Assembly (NCBI GenBank): GCA_002476865.1
Contig: DLNA01000023.1
Coordinates: 4,661 to 24,076, forward strand
Origin: Patescibacteria group bacterium UBA7522
GTDB lineage: Bacteria > Patescibacteriota > CPR2 > UBA1875
Direction of reading: 5' to 3'
DNA length: 19,416 nucleotides
Below are positions 1 through 5,979 of this stretch, one piece after another. The position numbers were made by a program, and so were the translations under genes. Each line of letters begins with the position of its first letter. The stretch's first letter is position 1. The notes under the pieces were generated by a model. The model was not told where the DNA came from and did not search any database. It worked only from the letters and a program-made list of their open reading frames with translations.

Positions 1-17
1 ATTGTGTTCTTTTTCAT
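1..17 (-). CDS. Start of a minus-strand gene cut by the window edge
   Basis: An ATG on the minus strand at 15-17 is preceded by a good ribosome binding site (GAGGTGA, plus-strand 21-27). The reading frame runs off the window after M-K-K-N-T. A TATAAT box lies about 27 bases upstream of the ATG. The product cannot be identified from five residues. The basic start (MKKNT) would suit a cytoplasmic protein or a signal peptide, but this is not evidence. Confidence 0.55.
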
Positions 18-43
18 AACTCACCTCAATTTAATGTTTTTTT

Positions 44-72
44 ATTATATCAAATATATTCATTATCGCTAA
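44..72 (-). promoter_or_regulatory. Promoter for the edge gene
   Basis: On the minus strand, TATAAT (44-49) is separated by 17 bases from TTAGCG (67-72), a weak -35 match. The predicted start near 37 gives a leader of about 20 bases holding the GAGGTGA site. The -35 position falls inside the left arm of the inverted repeat at 65-104. Confidence 0.45.
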
Positions 73-104
73 GAAAAAATTGATATGATTGAAAATTTAG
101 CGAT
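65..104. promoter_or_regulatory. Inverted repeat, candidate operator
   Basis: ATCGCTAA (65-72) and TTAGCGAT (97-104) are perfect 8-base inverted arms whose centres are 32 bases apart, about three helical turns. The proximal arm covers the -35 element of the minus-strand promoter. The layout would suit a dimeric repressor or a looping site; a plain hairpin is less likely given the 24-base spacer. No regulator is identified. Confidence 0.35.
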
Positions 105-244
105 TTTGAGTTAAAATCAGTAAGCCAACAGGTCTATTCTGGATATAGCTTATTTTTCTTTTCATTTTTGCCATCCAAAATAAAAAGTGAAAATTAAAAA
201 TTGAATAATGAAAAGTGTAAGCCAATGTTTTAACACAATAATTT

Positions 245-321
245 CGGGGTGTAGCACAGTTGGCTAGTGCGCGCGGTTTGGGACCGCGAGGTCGAAGGTT
301 CGAGTCCTTTCACCCCGACCA
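245..321 (+). tRNA. tRNA-Pro(TGG)
   Basis: Acceptor arms CGGGGTG (245-251) and CACCCCG (311-317) pair fully. The D stem is GCAC/GTGC, the anticodon stem CGCGG/CCGCG encloses loop TTTGGGA with anticodon TGG (279-281), and the T loop is TTCGAGT. Discriminator A and an encoded CCA (319-321) follow. It is the first of a four-tRNA cluster. Confidence 0.97.
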
Positions 322-348
322 GCTTAAGCAAAGCTTGAGAATTGATAG

Positions 349-388
349 TTTTAAATTTGAAATTATTGATTTCAATTCAAATTTAAAA
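349..388. repeat. AT-rich inverted repeat in tRNA spacer
   Basis: TTTTAAATTTGAA (349-361) and TTCAAATTTAAAA (376-388) form a perfect 13-base inverted repeat. A smaller GAAAT/ATTTC pair nests inside at 359-373. It lies between tRNA-Pro and tRNA-Gly. Transcribed, it would form a long weak hairpin in the precursor. Confidence 0.6.
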
Positions 389-429
389 ATGTAAATTAAA
401 AATTCAAGAAGCGTGTTCGCTTCGCTCAC

Positions 430-504
430 GCGGGTATCGTATAGTGGCTATTATGTCAGCCTTCCAAGCTGAAGACAGGGGTTCAACTCCCCTTACCCGC
501 TCCA
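430..504 (+). tRNA. tRNA-Gly(TCC)
   Basis: Acceptor GCGGGTA (430-436) pairs with TACCCGC (494-500). The anticodon stem TCAGC/GCTGA encloses CTTCCAA, anticodon TCC. T loop, discriminator T and encoded CCA (502-504) are present. A GAAGCG/CGCTTC hairpin (408-423) sits directly upstream. Confidence 0.96.
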
Positions 505-623
505 AGATTTCTTTGCAACTGATTTGCAAGTTAAAATTTCTGAGTTTCGAATCAATCATAAATTATGGCTCAAATAGAAACTCGAAATTCAAAACTAAAA
601 AATAAATTCACGTAGAGAATTTT

Positions 624-700
624 GCCCCGGTAGCTCAATTGGATAGAGCGTCTGGCTTCGGACCAGAAGGTTATGGGTTCAAGTCCTATCCGGGGTACCA
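624..700 (+). tRNA. tRNA-Arg(TCG)
   Basis: Acceptor GCCCCGG (624-630) pairs with CCGGGGT (690-696), with a G-U first pair. The stem TCTGG/CCAGA encloses CTTCGGA, anticodon TCG. Discriminator A and CCA (698-700) follow. A CTCGCT/AGCGAG hairpin (702-715) starts two bases after the CCA. Confidence 0.96.
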
Positions 701-723
701 GCTCGCTTTAGCGAGAATTCTAG

Positions 724-776
724 ATTTAAAATTTTAAAATTAAAAATTATTTAAGATTTTAGAATTTAGAAATTAA
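724..776 (+). repeat. 53-base AT-rich repeat, copy 1
   Basis: This spacer stretch is nearly identical to 2507-2559. The two align with two single-base indels and about one substitution. Both copies lie downstream of a tRNA-Arg gene. The composition is almost pure A+T, so chance similarity is easier than usual, but the shared order of motifs over 53 bases is too long for that to be the likely explanation. Confidence 0.6.
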
Positions 777-807
777 AACCACAAAGCGCTTTCGCTTTGT
801 CTATATG

Positions 808-883
808 GTGGCCGTAGCTCAATCGGTAGAGCATCAGCTTGTGGCGCTGGCGGTTGCGGGTTCAAGTCCCGTCGGCCACCCCA
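808..883 (+). tRNA. tRNA-His(GTG)
   Basis: Acceptor GTGGCCG (808-814) pairs with CGGCCAC (873-879). The loop TTGTGGC carries anticodon GTG. A G at 807 (position -1) facing discriminator C at 880 is the identity element of tRNA-His. CCA is encoded at 881-883. With a GUN anticodon it is a substrate class for queuosine, whose last two synthesis enzymes (QueA, QueH) are encoded in this window. Confidence 0.97.
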
Positions 884-886
884 TAT

Positions 887-919
887 AAAAAAGACCCTCG
901 TTTTGGTTGGGTCTTTTTT
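887..919. terminator. Bidirectional intrinsic terminator
   Basis: AAAAAAGACCC (887-897) and GGGTCTTTTTT (909-919) form an 11-bp stem with an 11-base loop. It ends the tRNA cluster on the plus strand. Read on the minus strand it also has a U tract and ends the DUF5652 transcription unit, 13 bases past that gene's stop codon. Confidence 0.85.
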
Positions 920-932
920 AATTTTTAAAAAA

Positions 933-1151
933 TTACTTCTTTTTTTCTTTTCCAATAAAAAGATAATATATTAGCTCCAAAGTTCCCAATGTATTTGTTA
1001 AAAGCAACACGATAAACCAAACTTTATCTTTTCTTTGGGCAGCTTTCCAAAGCGCCAAGCCCTCCCAGATTAAACTCCAAATAATAAAAACTGTAAGAGT
1101 TAAAACTCCCCAACCAGATTCTAAAAAATTAATAATATCTTGCTCTGTCAT
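933..1151 (-). CDS. DUF5652 family small membrane protein
   Basis: The 72-residue product has two hydrophobic spans (about 15-33 and 45-66) separated by a charged stretch containing ALWKAAQRKDK and WF. The W-x-G-x-ALWKAA...WF...NTLG.LE..YY pattern matches DUF5652, a small family common in candidate-phyla genomes, recognised here from memory of the motif. Its function is unknown. It is the last gene of a minus-strand unit: its ATG is two bases past the stop of the 40-residue ORF at 1154-1276, so translation is probably coupled. A strong terminator follows. Confidence 0.8.
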   Translation of the reverse strand: MTEQDIINFLESGWGVLTLTVFIIWSLIWEGLALWKAAQRKDKVWFIVLLLTNTLGTLELIYYLFIGKEKKK

Positions 1152-1153
1152 TT

Positions 1154-1276
1154 TTATTTATCTCTTCTGTTTTTGTCTGTCTTAGATAAAAGGTAAATAA
1201 AAGCTCCCAAAAAAACCAAAAAAAGTCCAGTGCCAATCGGTGATCCCCAACCAAAAAGTGCATACCATACTTCCAT
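1154..1276 (-). CDS. Small single-span membrane peptide (40 aa)
   Basis: The ORF of 40 codons plus stop begins MEVWYALFGWGSP, continues with one hydrophobic span (about residues 14-30, IGTGLFLVFLGAFIYLL) and ends in the basic tail SKTDKNRRDK. A GGGAGA ribosome binding site lies nine bases before the ATG. The gene fills the gap between the acidic protein (stop at 1299) and the DUF5652 gene (ATG at 1151) with almost no spare bases. The hydrophobic span, positive-inside tail, start signal and tight packing argue for a real gene. No family is recognised. Confidence 0.65.
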   Translation of the reverse strand: MEVWYALFGWGSPIGTGLFLVFLGAFIYLLSKTDKNRRDK

Positions 1277-1298
1277 ATTCAAGTTTCTCCCTTCTAAA

Positions 1299-2156
1299 TT
1301 AAACCTTAAGACCTTCTATCTGTTTTCTCTTCTCGTCAACAGCAACTATCTTTGCTTCGATAATGGCCCTCTCTTTATCTTTAGAGTTTTCTGCATCAGT
1401 TCTAATGGTATAGGCCTCAACCCTTTTTTGCTCTGCTTCGGCTGCTAACCGATCGGCCTCTTCAATCTTTTTTTCAAATTCTCTTTGGACGCTTTCTAGC
1501 TCCCTAGAGTATTCAGCGCTCATATCGTCAAGGTCTTTGATCATTTCTTTAAATAGCTCAGCAGCCGATTCTTTCTTTGCTTCAAATCTCTGCTCCGGAT
1601 CTTCTGTCTGAGATTGCTCCGCAATTGGATTTTTCCCTTCCCAGTCCCTTTGAATCTCTGCTGTTCTTCGATCGAACTCCGGGTCCGCTTTTTCAATTGG
1701 ATCTACGTAGCGCTCAATTTCAGAAGCGCCATTATCACGAACCTCTTTAACCATTTCTTCTGGTACCGTGTCGGGAATTTTTACCGTCTCGGGATCCGGC
1801 AATGGTTCTTCTTTTGTTTGTTCTATCGAAGTAAAAGCAGAATCACCCATAGAAGCACTTGGAGCTGAAATTAACCCTTCTGCTTGATCGCGACTCTCTA
1901 GTTCGGTTTGACCTGTAACAATTTGGGGAGAATCGGAAACACCCTCCATTGTATTGCCACCAGATTTAACTTCAATTTTTGATTCTGTTGGTTTTGTCCA
2001 AAGACCCTCTGAACCGCCTGGCAAACCTCCGGAAGGCATCGTTTCTGATGAATCTGCCTCGCTTTTAAGAAGCTGCTCTAGTTCAGCGCTATGATTAGAA
2101 ACCTCGCTAGATTCTAACGATTGGTTTGCTGTTGGATTTATTCCGTCTATAGTCAT
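1299..2156 (-). CDS. Acidic coiled-coil protein of unknown function
   Basis: The 285-residue product is not recognised. Residues 1-160 are low-complexity, rich in Ser, Glu, Gly and Pro, and look disordered. Residues about 165-280 are highly charged with heptad-like spacing (EQRFEAKKESAAELFKEM onwards) and should form a long coiled coil. It has no signal peptide or membrane span, so it is probably cytoplasmic. The ATG at 2154-2156 follows GGGGGAAAG, a purine-rich site that sits closer than usual. It is the first gene of a minus-strand unit with the two small membrane proteins downstream, which suggests a joint role, but none is known. Confidence 0.7.
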   Translation of the reverse strand: MTIDGINPTANQSLESSEVSNHSAELEQLLKSEADSSETMPSGGLPGGSEGLWTKPTESKIEVKSGGNTMEGVSDSPQIVTGQTELESRDQAEGLISAPSASMGDSAFTSIEQTKEEPLPDPETVKIPDTVPEEMVKEVRDNGASEIERYVDPIEKADPEFDRRTAEIQRDWEGKNPIAEQSQTEDPEQRFEAKKESAAELFKEMIKDLDDMSAEYSRELESVQREFEKKIEEADRLAAEAEQKRVEAYTIRTDAENSKDKERAIIEAKIVAVDEKRKQIEGLKV

Positions 2157-2179
2157 CTTTCCCCCATTACTAGAATTAT

Positions 2180-2206
2180 TTTATAACAAAAAATATATAC
2201 GAACAA
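2180..2206 (-). promoter_or_regulatory. Possible promoter for the acidic-protein unit
   Basis: On the minus strand TATAAA (2180-2185) lies 15 bases from TTGTTC (2201-2206), a short spacer. The position would give a leader of about 20 bases. This is a weak call based on hexamer matches alone. Confidence 0.3.
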
Positions 2207-2269
2207 GGAATTTTTTGTTATAATCAGAACGCTCGCAAGGATCGCTTTAAATTAAGATTTGAAATTTAA

Positions 2270-2331
2270 AATTTGAAATAAATAATCAATCTAGGGTTCA
2301 TGATTGAATGATTAGAATTTTATTTCAAATT
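2270..2331. repeat. AT-rich inverted repeat upstream of tRNA-Arg
   Basis: AATTTGAAATAAA (2270-2282) and TTTATTTCAAATT (2319-2331) are perfect 13-base inverted arms. The layout resembles the 349-388 repeat in the first tRNA cluster. Confidence 0.55.
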
Positions 2332-2361
2332 GTAAATTGAAAATTTTTCATTAAGACGTCT

Positions 2362-2437
2362 GCCCCCGTAGCTCAGCGGATAGAGCAGTGGTTTTCTAAA
2401 CCATTGGCCGCAGGTTCGAGTCCTGCCGGGGGTACCA
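2362..2437 (+). tRNA. tRNA-Arg(TCT)
   Basis: Acceptor GCCCCCG (2362-2368) pairs with CGGGGGT (2427-2433), with a G-U first pair. The loop TTTCTAA carries anticodon TCT. Discriminator A and CCA (2435-2437) are encoded. Two small perfect hairpins follow: GTCCGAT/ATCGGAC (2444-2461) and CTTTTGGT/ACCAAAAG (2479-2497). Confidence 0.96.
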
Positions 2438-2506
2438 AACTACGTCCGATGATTATCGGACTAAGCTTGGCAAGTCAGCTTTTGGTTTTACCAAAAGAAC
2501 TCTTAA

Positions 2507-2559
2507 ATTTAAAATTTTAAAATTAAAAAATTATTTAGGATTTTAGAATTTAAAATTAA
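2507..2559 (+). repeat. 53-base AT-rich repeat, copy 2
   Basis: This is the second copy of the repeat at 724-776, again downstream of a tRNA-Arg gene. It lies between tRNA-Arg(TCT) and tRNA-Lys. Confidence 0.6.
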
Positions 2560-2577
2560 CATCAATTTCGTTGCCGT

Positions 2578-2653
2578 GGGCCCGTAGCTCAGTTGGTAGA
2601 GCAGTTGCCTCTTAAGCAATTGGTCGTGCGTTCGAGTCGCACCGGGCTCACCA
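2578..2653 (+). tRNA. tRNA-Lys(CTT)
   Basis: Acceptor GGGCCCG (2578-2584) pairs with CGGGCTC (2643-2649), with a G-U second pair. The loop CTCTTAA carries anticodon CTT. Discriminator A and CCA (2651-2653) follow. A GGTTGC/GCAACC hairpin (2655-2669) begins one base after the CCA. Confidence 0.96.
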
Positions 2654-2766
2654 AGGTTGCGTAGCAACCGGATTACAAATCACAATTTATGATTTTTGAA
2701 TCAAGCTATATTTTTAGATTCAAGAATAATACTAGGAACAACAAGAAGTTTATTCGTTTTCGGCGG

Positions 2767-2786
2767 GAGTCGCGCCGGGCTCACCA
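2767..2786 (+). repeat. Second copy of the tRNA-Lys 3' end
   Basis: These 20 bases match the last 20 bases of tRNA-Lys (2634-2653) at 19 positions, including the CCA; the change is A to G at 2774. No matching 5' half, anticodon arm or acceptor partner lies upstream, so it is not a tRNA gene. A tRNA 3'-end duplication about 110 bases downstream is the usual footprint of an attachment site or a collapsed tRNA duplication. No integrase is present. Confidence 0.7.
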
Positions 2787-2820
2787 ACTTAAAAATCACC
2801 CAAGGGGTGATTTTTAAGTT
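2786..2820. terminator. Strong bidirectional hairpin terminator
   Basis: A perfect 16-bp stem, AACTTAAAAATCACCC (2786-2801) with GGGTGATTTTTAAGTT (2805-2820), closes a three-base loop. The U-rich 3' arm acts as the T tract. It ends the tRNA transcripts on the plus strand and could stop minus-strand transcription coming from the HU gene. Confidence 0.8.
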
Positions 2821-2949
2821 TCGAATTATGATTTTTTAGCTTTGAATTAATTAATACTTACTAATCCGTTACAATGGTCGTAAGGCAACGCCGAAGGTCA
2901 GCATTCGAAATTAAAAACTTAAAATTAAAAGGATCCTAACTCTTATTTT

Positions 2950-3222
2950 TTATCGAACGTTTTCTTTCAAGCCCTTTCCAGCTCTAAATCTTGGAATTTT
3001 CATATCCGGTATAGTAATGTCTTTCCCGGTTTGAGGGTCACGACCATGACGTTTTGCTATCTTTCCTAAATAAAATGTTCCAAATGAAGTTATCGAAACC
3101 TTGCTGTTTTTCTTTATCTCTTCGGTAACAATTTTTACCATTTCCGATATCAATTTCTCTACTTCTTTTTTGGGGCTGTTAGTTCTGCTTGCTAACTCTG
3201 ATATTAATTCTCTTTTTGTCAT
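2950..3222 (-). CDS. hup: HU-family nucleoid DNA-binding protein
   Basis: At 90 residues this is the normal HU/IHF length. The N-terminal helical body begins MTKRELISELASRTN and contains the SFGTFYLG turn (about 46-53). The DNA-binding arm carries GRDPQTGKDITIP (about 60-72) and the end FRAGKGLKENVR, all hallmarks of the family. HU proteins bind and bend DNA as dimers and compact the nucleoid. An AGGAG site (plus 3228-3232) lies five bases before the ATG. It appears to have its own promoter with a leader of about 90 bases that contains a hairpin, which suggests separate control from ymdB upstream. Confidence 0.93.
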   Translation of the reverse strand: MTKRELISELASRTNSPKKEVEKLISEMVKIVTEEIKKNSKVSITSFGTFYLGKIAKRHGRDPQTGKDITIPDMKIPRFRAGKGLKENVR

Positions 3223-3259
3223 TTTTACTCCTAACCGCTCGTTTTGAAAATAATTCGAG

Positions 3260-3297
3260 CTAAAGTTCTACTACTTCAAGGGTAGAGCAAACTTTAG
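3260..3297 (-). promoter_or_regulatory. Hairpin in the HU mRNA leader
   Basis: CTAAAGTT (3260-3267) pairs with AACTTTAG (3290-3297), and an inner CTAC/GTAG (3268-3271 with 3282-3285) extends the stem. On the minus strand it lies between the predicted HU transcription start and the HU ribosome binding site. It could affect mRNA stability or translation, or be a terminator for read-through from ymdB, but no U tract follows. Confidence 0.45.
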
Positions 3298-3320
3298 TTA
3301 TTAATACAATCGCAGAAAAT

Positions 3321-3349
3321 ATTATGAATAATTATTTTAGCTTTATCAA
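3321..3349 (-). promoter_or_regulatory. HU promoter
   Basis: TTGATA (3344-3349) and CATAAT (3321-3326) on the minus strand are separated by exactly 17 bases and each matches its consensus hexamer at five of six (-10) or four of six (-35) positions. The predicted start near 3314 leaves a leader of about 90 bases. Confidence 0.6.
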
Positions 3350-3357
3350 GGATTATT

Positions 3358-4170
3358 TTAAGTTTTATCAATCCTTTTAATCTTAACAACATTGCCACCA
3401 TCCTCAACGGTTATTAAAACGGAATTAAAAACGCCCACCCCCTGGTCTTCAACTTCAAATTTTCCACCAGTTCCATTTAAAAACCTTTCAACAATGATAT
3501 CTTTCTTGACCCCCAAAACAGAGTTAGCCGGACCTGTCATGCCAACGTCAGAGATAAAAGCCGTGCCGTTTGGTAATATTTTTGCGTCTGCTGTTGGAAC
3601 ATGGGTGTGTGTCCCGAATATTGCCGCTACCCTGCCATCTAAATGATACCCCATGGCAACCTTTTCAGAGGTCATTTCAGCGTGAAAATCGACGATTGCA
3701 AAATCAAAATCTTTTTGCGAATCTAAAATAGATAAAACTTTTTTAAAAGGGTTGCTAACCTTCTCTTTTATGCCCTCTTTGCCAAGAAGATTAATAATCA
3801 ACATTCTTCCAATTTTAGTTTCAACAGTTAAAAATCCATGTCCAGGATATTTTGACACAAAATTAGCAGGCCTAATTACCGGAACGTTTTTCTTAACTAT
3901 CTCTTTTTTAAAAGAATCGTTACGCCAAACGTGATTGCCGGTTGTAAAGAAATCAATCCCAAAGGTCTCCATCTCTCTCATAATTTCAATATCTACGCCG
4001 ACTCTATCCGATAAATGTTCACCATTAGCAATTATGAAATCAATCGAGTATTCTTTTTTTATCTTCGGGAGTATCTTCTTTACCTTCTCTCTTCCAATTT
4101 CTCCAACAATATCCCCGATAAATAAAAGGTTAAATTCTTTAGACTGAGTGTTTGATTTTTTCATCGGCAT
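3358..4170 (-). CDS. ymdB: YmdB-family metallophosphoesterase (TIGR00282)
   Basis: The 270-residue product carries the dimetal motifs in order: GDIVG (D20), NGE (E51), GNHVW (N79, H80), DFHAE (H163) and GTHTHVPTAD (H188, H190). Characterised relatives hydrolyse cyclic nucleotides, and Bacillus YmdB affects biofilm and motility choice and is linked to RNase Y. Here the usual NGEN metal motif reads NGEH, so H52 replaces a metal-binding Asn. Start: ATG at 4168-4170 with AAGGAAG five bases upstream; the family core begins near residue 14, so there is a short N-terminal extension. It lies directly downstream of rny, with a 68-base gap holding a palindrome and a possible promoter. Confidence 0.92.
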   Translation of the reverse strand: MPMKKSNTQSKEFNLLFIGDIVGEIGREKVKKILPKIKKEYSIDFIIANGEHLSDRVGVDIEIMREMETFGIDFFTTGNHVWRNDSFKKEIVKKNVPVIRPANFVSKYPGHGFLTVETKIGRMLIINLLGKEGIKEKVSNPFKKVLSILDSQKDFDFAIVDFHAEMTSEKVAMGYHLDGRVAAIFGTHTHVPTADAKILPNGTAFISDVGMTGPANSVLGVKKDIIVERFLNGTGGKFEVEDQGVGVFNSVLITVEDGGNVVKIKRIDKT

Positions 4171-4195
4171 TGCGACTTCCTTCTTTGATAGATGG

Positions 4196-4223
4196 TTTAT
4201 GAATCTTCGATTTAAATCGTCAA
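4196..4223 (-). promoter_or_regulatory. Possible ymdB promoter with internal palindrome
   Basis: On the minus strand TTGACG (4218-4223) and CATAAA (4196-4201) are spaced by 16 bases. A perfect 12-base palindrome, CGATTTAAATCG (4208-4219), overlaps the -35 box and spacer, where a repressor could block it. Cotranscription from rny is also possible. Confidence 0.4.
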
Positions 4224-4238
4224 ATGATAACGGTGCTT

Positions 4239-5762
4239 TTACTTTGCGTATTCTACTGCACGAGTTTCACGAATTACATTAACTTTTATTTGACCAGGGA
4301 ATTTAAGATCCGATTCAATTTTTCTAGCAACGTTCTTGGCTAATTTTTCGGCTTCAAGATCACTAATTTTTTCCGGCATAACCATTACCCTAACTTCGCG
4401 ACCGGCTTGAATCGCAAAAGATTTTTCGACTCCATCAAAGCTGCTAGCAATCTCTTCAAGCTCTTTAAGACGTTTAATGTAGTTCTCAATAGAATCCCTT
4501 CTGGCACCAGGACGTGAGGCCGAAATTGCATCAGAGGCCAAAACTATAATCGCCTCAACCGTAGTTGGCGGAACGTCTTCGTGGTGCGCCTCAACAGCAT
4601 GTTGGACCTTTTCATCTATCCCGAATTTTTTACAGATATCTTTGGAGATTATAGCATGAGAACCGCCCATCTCTTGATCTATTGCTTTACCAACGTCATG
4701 TAAAAGACCCGCCTTTTTGGCGATTGCAACGTCAGCGCCCATTTCGGCCGCAATTGAAGCAGCTAGGTTAGCCGTTTCGATTGAGTGCTCTAAAACGTTT
4801 TGAGCAAAAGAAGTTCGAAATTTTAATCGACCCAAAACTTTTACTAGCTCTGCCGGAAGACCTGCCACGCCAGTTTCATAGGCAGCTCTCTCACCCGCTT
4901 CTTTTACGATTTTATCAATATCCGATTGGGCCTTTTCAACCGCTTCCTCAATTTTGGTTGGATGAATACGACCATCAACTATTAACCTCTCCAGGGCAAG
5001 CTTGGCTACCTGGCGCCTTACGGGATCAAAACCAGAAATAACGATAGTTTCGGGGGTATCGTCAACAACAATATCGCATCCAGTCATTTTTTCAATCGCT
5101 TGGATATTTCTTCCTTCTCGACCAATAATTCTTCCTTTCATCTCATCATTTGGAATCGTTACCGAAGTAACGGTTGTCTCCGATGTTTGTTCCGAAGAGA
5201 TTCTTTGAATTGCGGTTGCAATTATTTCTCTGGCCCTTTTTTCCGCTTCCTCTTTAGCATCTTCCTTAACCTTTCGAATATGATCGGCTACATCTTTTTC
5301 ATAGTCCTTTTCGACCATTAAAAGAAGCTTTTCGAGTGCTTTTTCTTTCGGGAGTTTGGCAATCTTTTCGAGTGCTTTTTCTTGTTTTTCTCGAAGATCT
5401 CTTAAAAAATTCTTGTTTTCTTCGATTTCAGCTTTATCTTTTTCAATTTTTTCCCGTCGCTCATCCAAATCATTAAGCTTTTTTTCAATATTTTCTTCTT
5501 TTGTAGCCAAACGTTTTTCAAGCCCCAAAAGCTCTTCCCGCCTCTCTTTTTCATCCTTTTTTGCCTCATCAATAATTTTAGTGGCCTCTTCTTTGGCCTT
5601 AATCACGGCCTCCTTGGCCTCAAGCTTTGCTTCTTCTATTAATTTTTGTGCCTTAGCTTCGGCGCCTTTTGTTTGTGTTTTAACTTGAGCGTTTCTAACA
5701 AACCAGCCACTCGCACCCCCAATTGCAGATCCAATCACTAACCATAAAATTAGCGTCTCCAT
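4239..5762 (-). CDS. rny: Ribonuclease Y
   Basis: The 507-residue product has the full RNase Y plan: an N-terminal membrane anchor (about 3-21), a long charged coiled coil (about 30-190), a KH RNA-binding domain with GRIIGREGRN (210-219), and an HD domain with H326, the catalytic H355-D356 pair in LLHDVGKA, and further conserved AHHED (392-396). It is an endoribonuclease that initiates mRNA decay at the inner membrane. Length is close to the usual 520. The ATG at 5760-5762 follows AAAGG with five bases of spacing, and a small hairpin (5774-5788) lies just upstream of that site. The rny-ymdB order is the same as in Bacillus. Confidence 0.96.
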   Translation of the reverse strand: METLILWLVIGSAIGGASGWFVRNAQVKTQTKGAEAKAQKLIEEAKLEAKEAVIKAKEEATKIIDEAKKDEKERREELLGLEKRLATKEENIEKKLNDLDERREKIEKDKAEIEENKNFLRDLREKQEKALEKIAKLPKEKALEKLLLMVEKDYEKDVADHIRKVKEDAKEEAEKRAREIIATAIQRISSEQTSETTVTSVTIPNDEMKGRIIGREGRNIQAIEKMTGCDIVVDDTPETIVISGFDPVRRQVAKLALERLIVDGRIHPTKIEEAVEKAQSDIDKIVKEAGERAAYETGVAGLPAELVKVLGRLKFRTSFAQNVLEHSIETANLAASIAAEMGADVAIAKKAGLLHDVGKAIDQEMGGSHAIISKDICKKFGIDEKVQHAVEAHHEDVPPTTVEAIIVLASDAISASRPGARRDSIENYIKRLKELEEIASSFDGVEKSFAIQAGREVRVMVMPEKISDLEAEKLAKNVARKIESDLKFPGQIKVNVIRETRAVEYAK

Positions 5763-5979
5763 GCTTACCTTTCTTCAGCTATGCTGAAAGACCAACATCT
5801 CAAAACGCTGACTACCGCATACGCTAAAAGACGAAATTGATATATTTTGAGTGTTTAGTCGAAATTAGTTTTCTTTTCAGATTTACTGAGATTTTGAATT
5901 CCTATTATTTAGTTGGGCAAAGCCCAAGTCAGCTAATATCTTCCCTGATTATAACTTAAAAATTTGTTTATATCAATTT
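5763..5979. other. Intergenic region between tsaB and rny with two hairpins
   Basis: TTCAGC/GCTGAA (5774-5788) forms a 6-bp stem right before the rny ribosome binding site. TTGGGC/GCCCAA (5913-5927) forms a second 6-bp stem between the tsaB stop and rny; it lacks a U tract, so it is not a clear terminator. No convincing promoter for rny was seen, and no ORF. Confidence 0.5.

Larger units (their letters stand above)
2654..2949. other. Gene-free stretch after tRNA-Lys
   Basis: No coding region is seen in these 296 bases. They hold a GGTTGC/GCAACC hairpin (2655-2669), a TTGAATC/GATTCAA inverted repeat (2696-2723), the duplicated tRNA-Lys 3' end (2767-2786) and a strong terminator-like hairpin (2786-2820). 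The rest, 2821-2949, is AT-rich with nothing recognised. Confidence 0.6.

Noticed and set aside
773..955. 60-residue minus-strand ORF containing RRDLNPQPPAPQAD
   Set aside because: It is the antisense of tRNA-His plus the terminator; this peptide is a well-known false protein produced by tRNA antisense strands.
349..2559. Possible CRISPR array in the repeated AT-rich spacers
   Set aside because: Only two long copies exist, 1.8 kb apart, with no regular spacers and no cas genes.
2654..2786. Integrated mobile element at tRNA-Lys
   Set aside because: Only about 110 bases lie between the two 3'-end copies and no integrase or mobility gene is in the window; kept only as a possible scar.
3392..4147. 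Plus-strand ORFs opposite ymdB
   Set aside because: They are antisense shadows of a well-supported gene and lack start signals or recognisable domains.
5356..5688. 110-residue Ser/Phe-rich plus-strand ORF
   Set aside because: It is the antisense shadow of the RNase Y coiled coil, whose Lys/Glu codons read as Ser/Phe on the other strand; no start signal.
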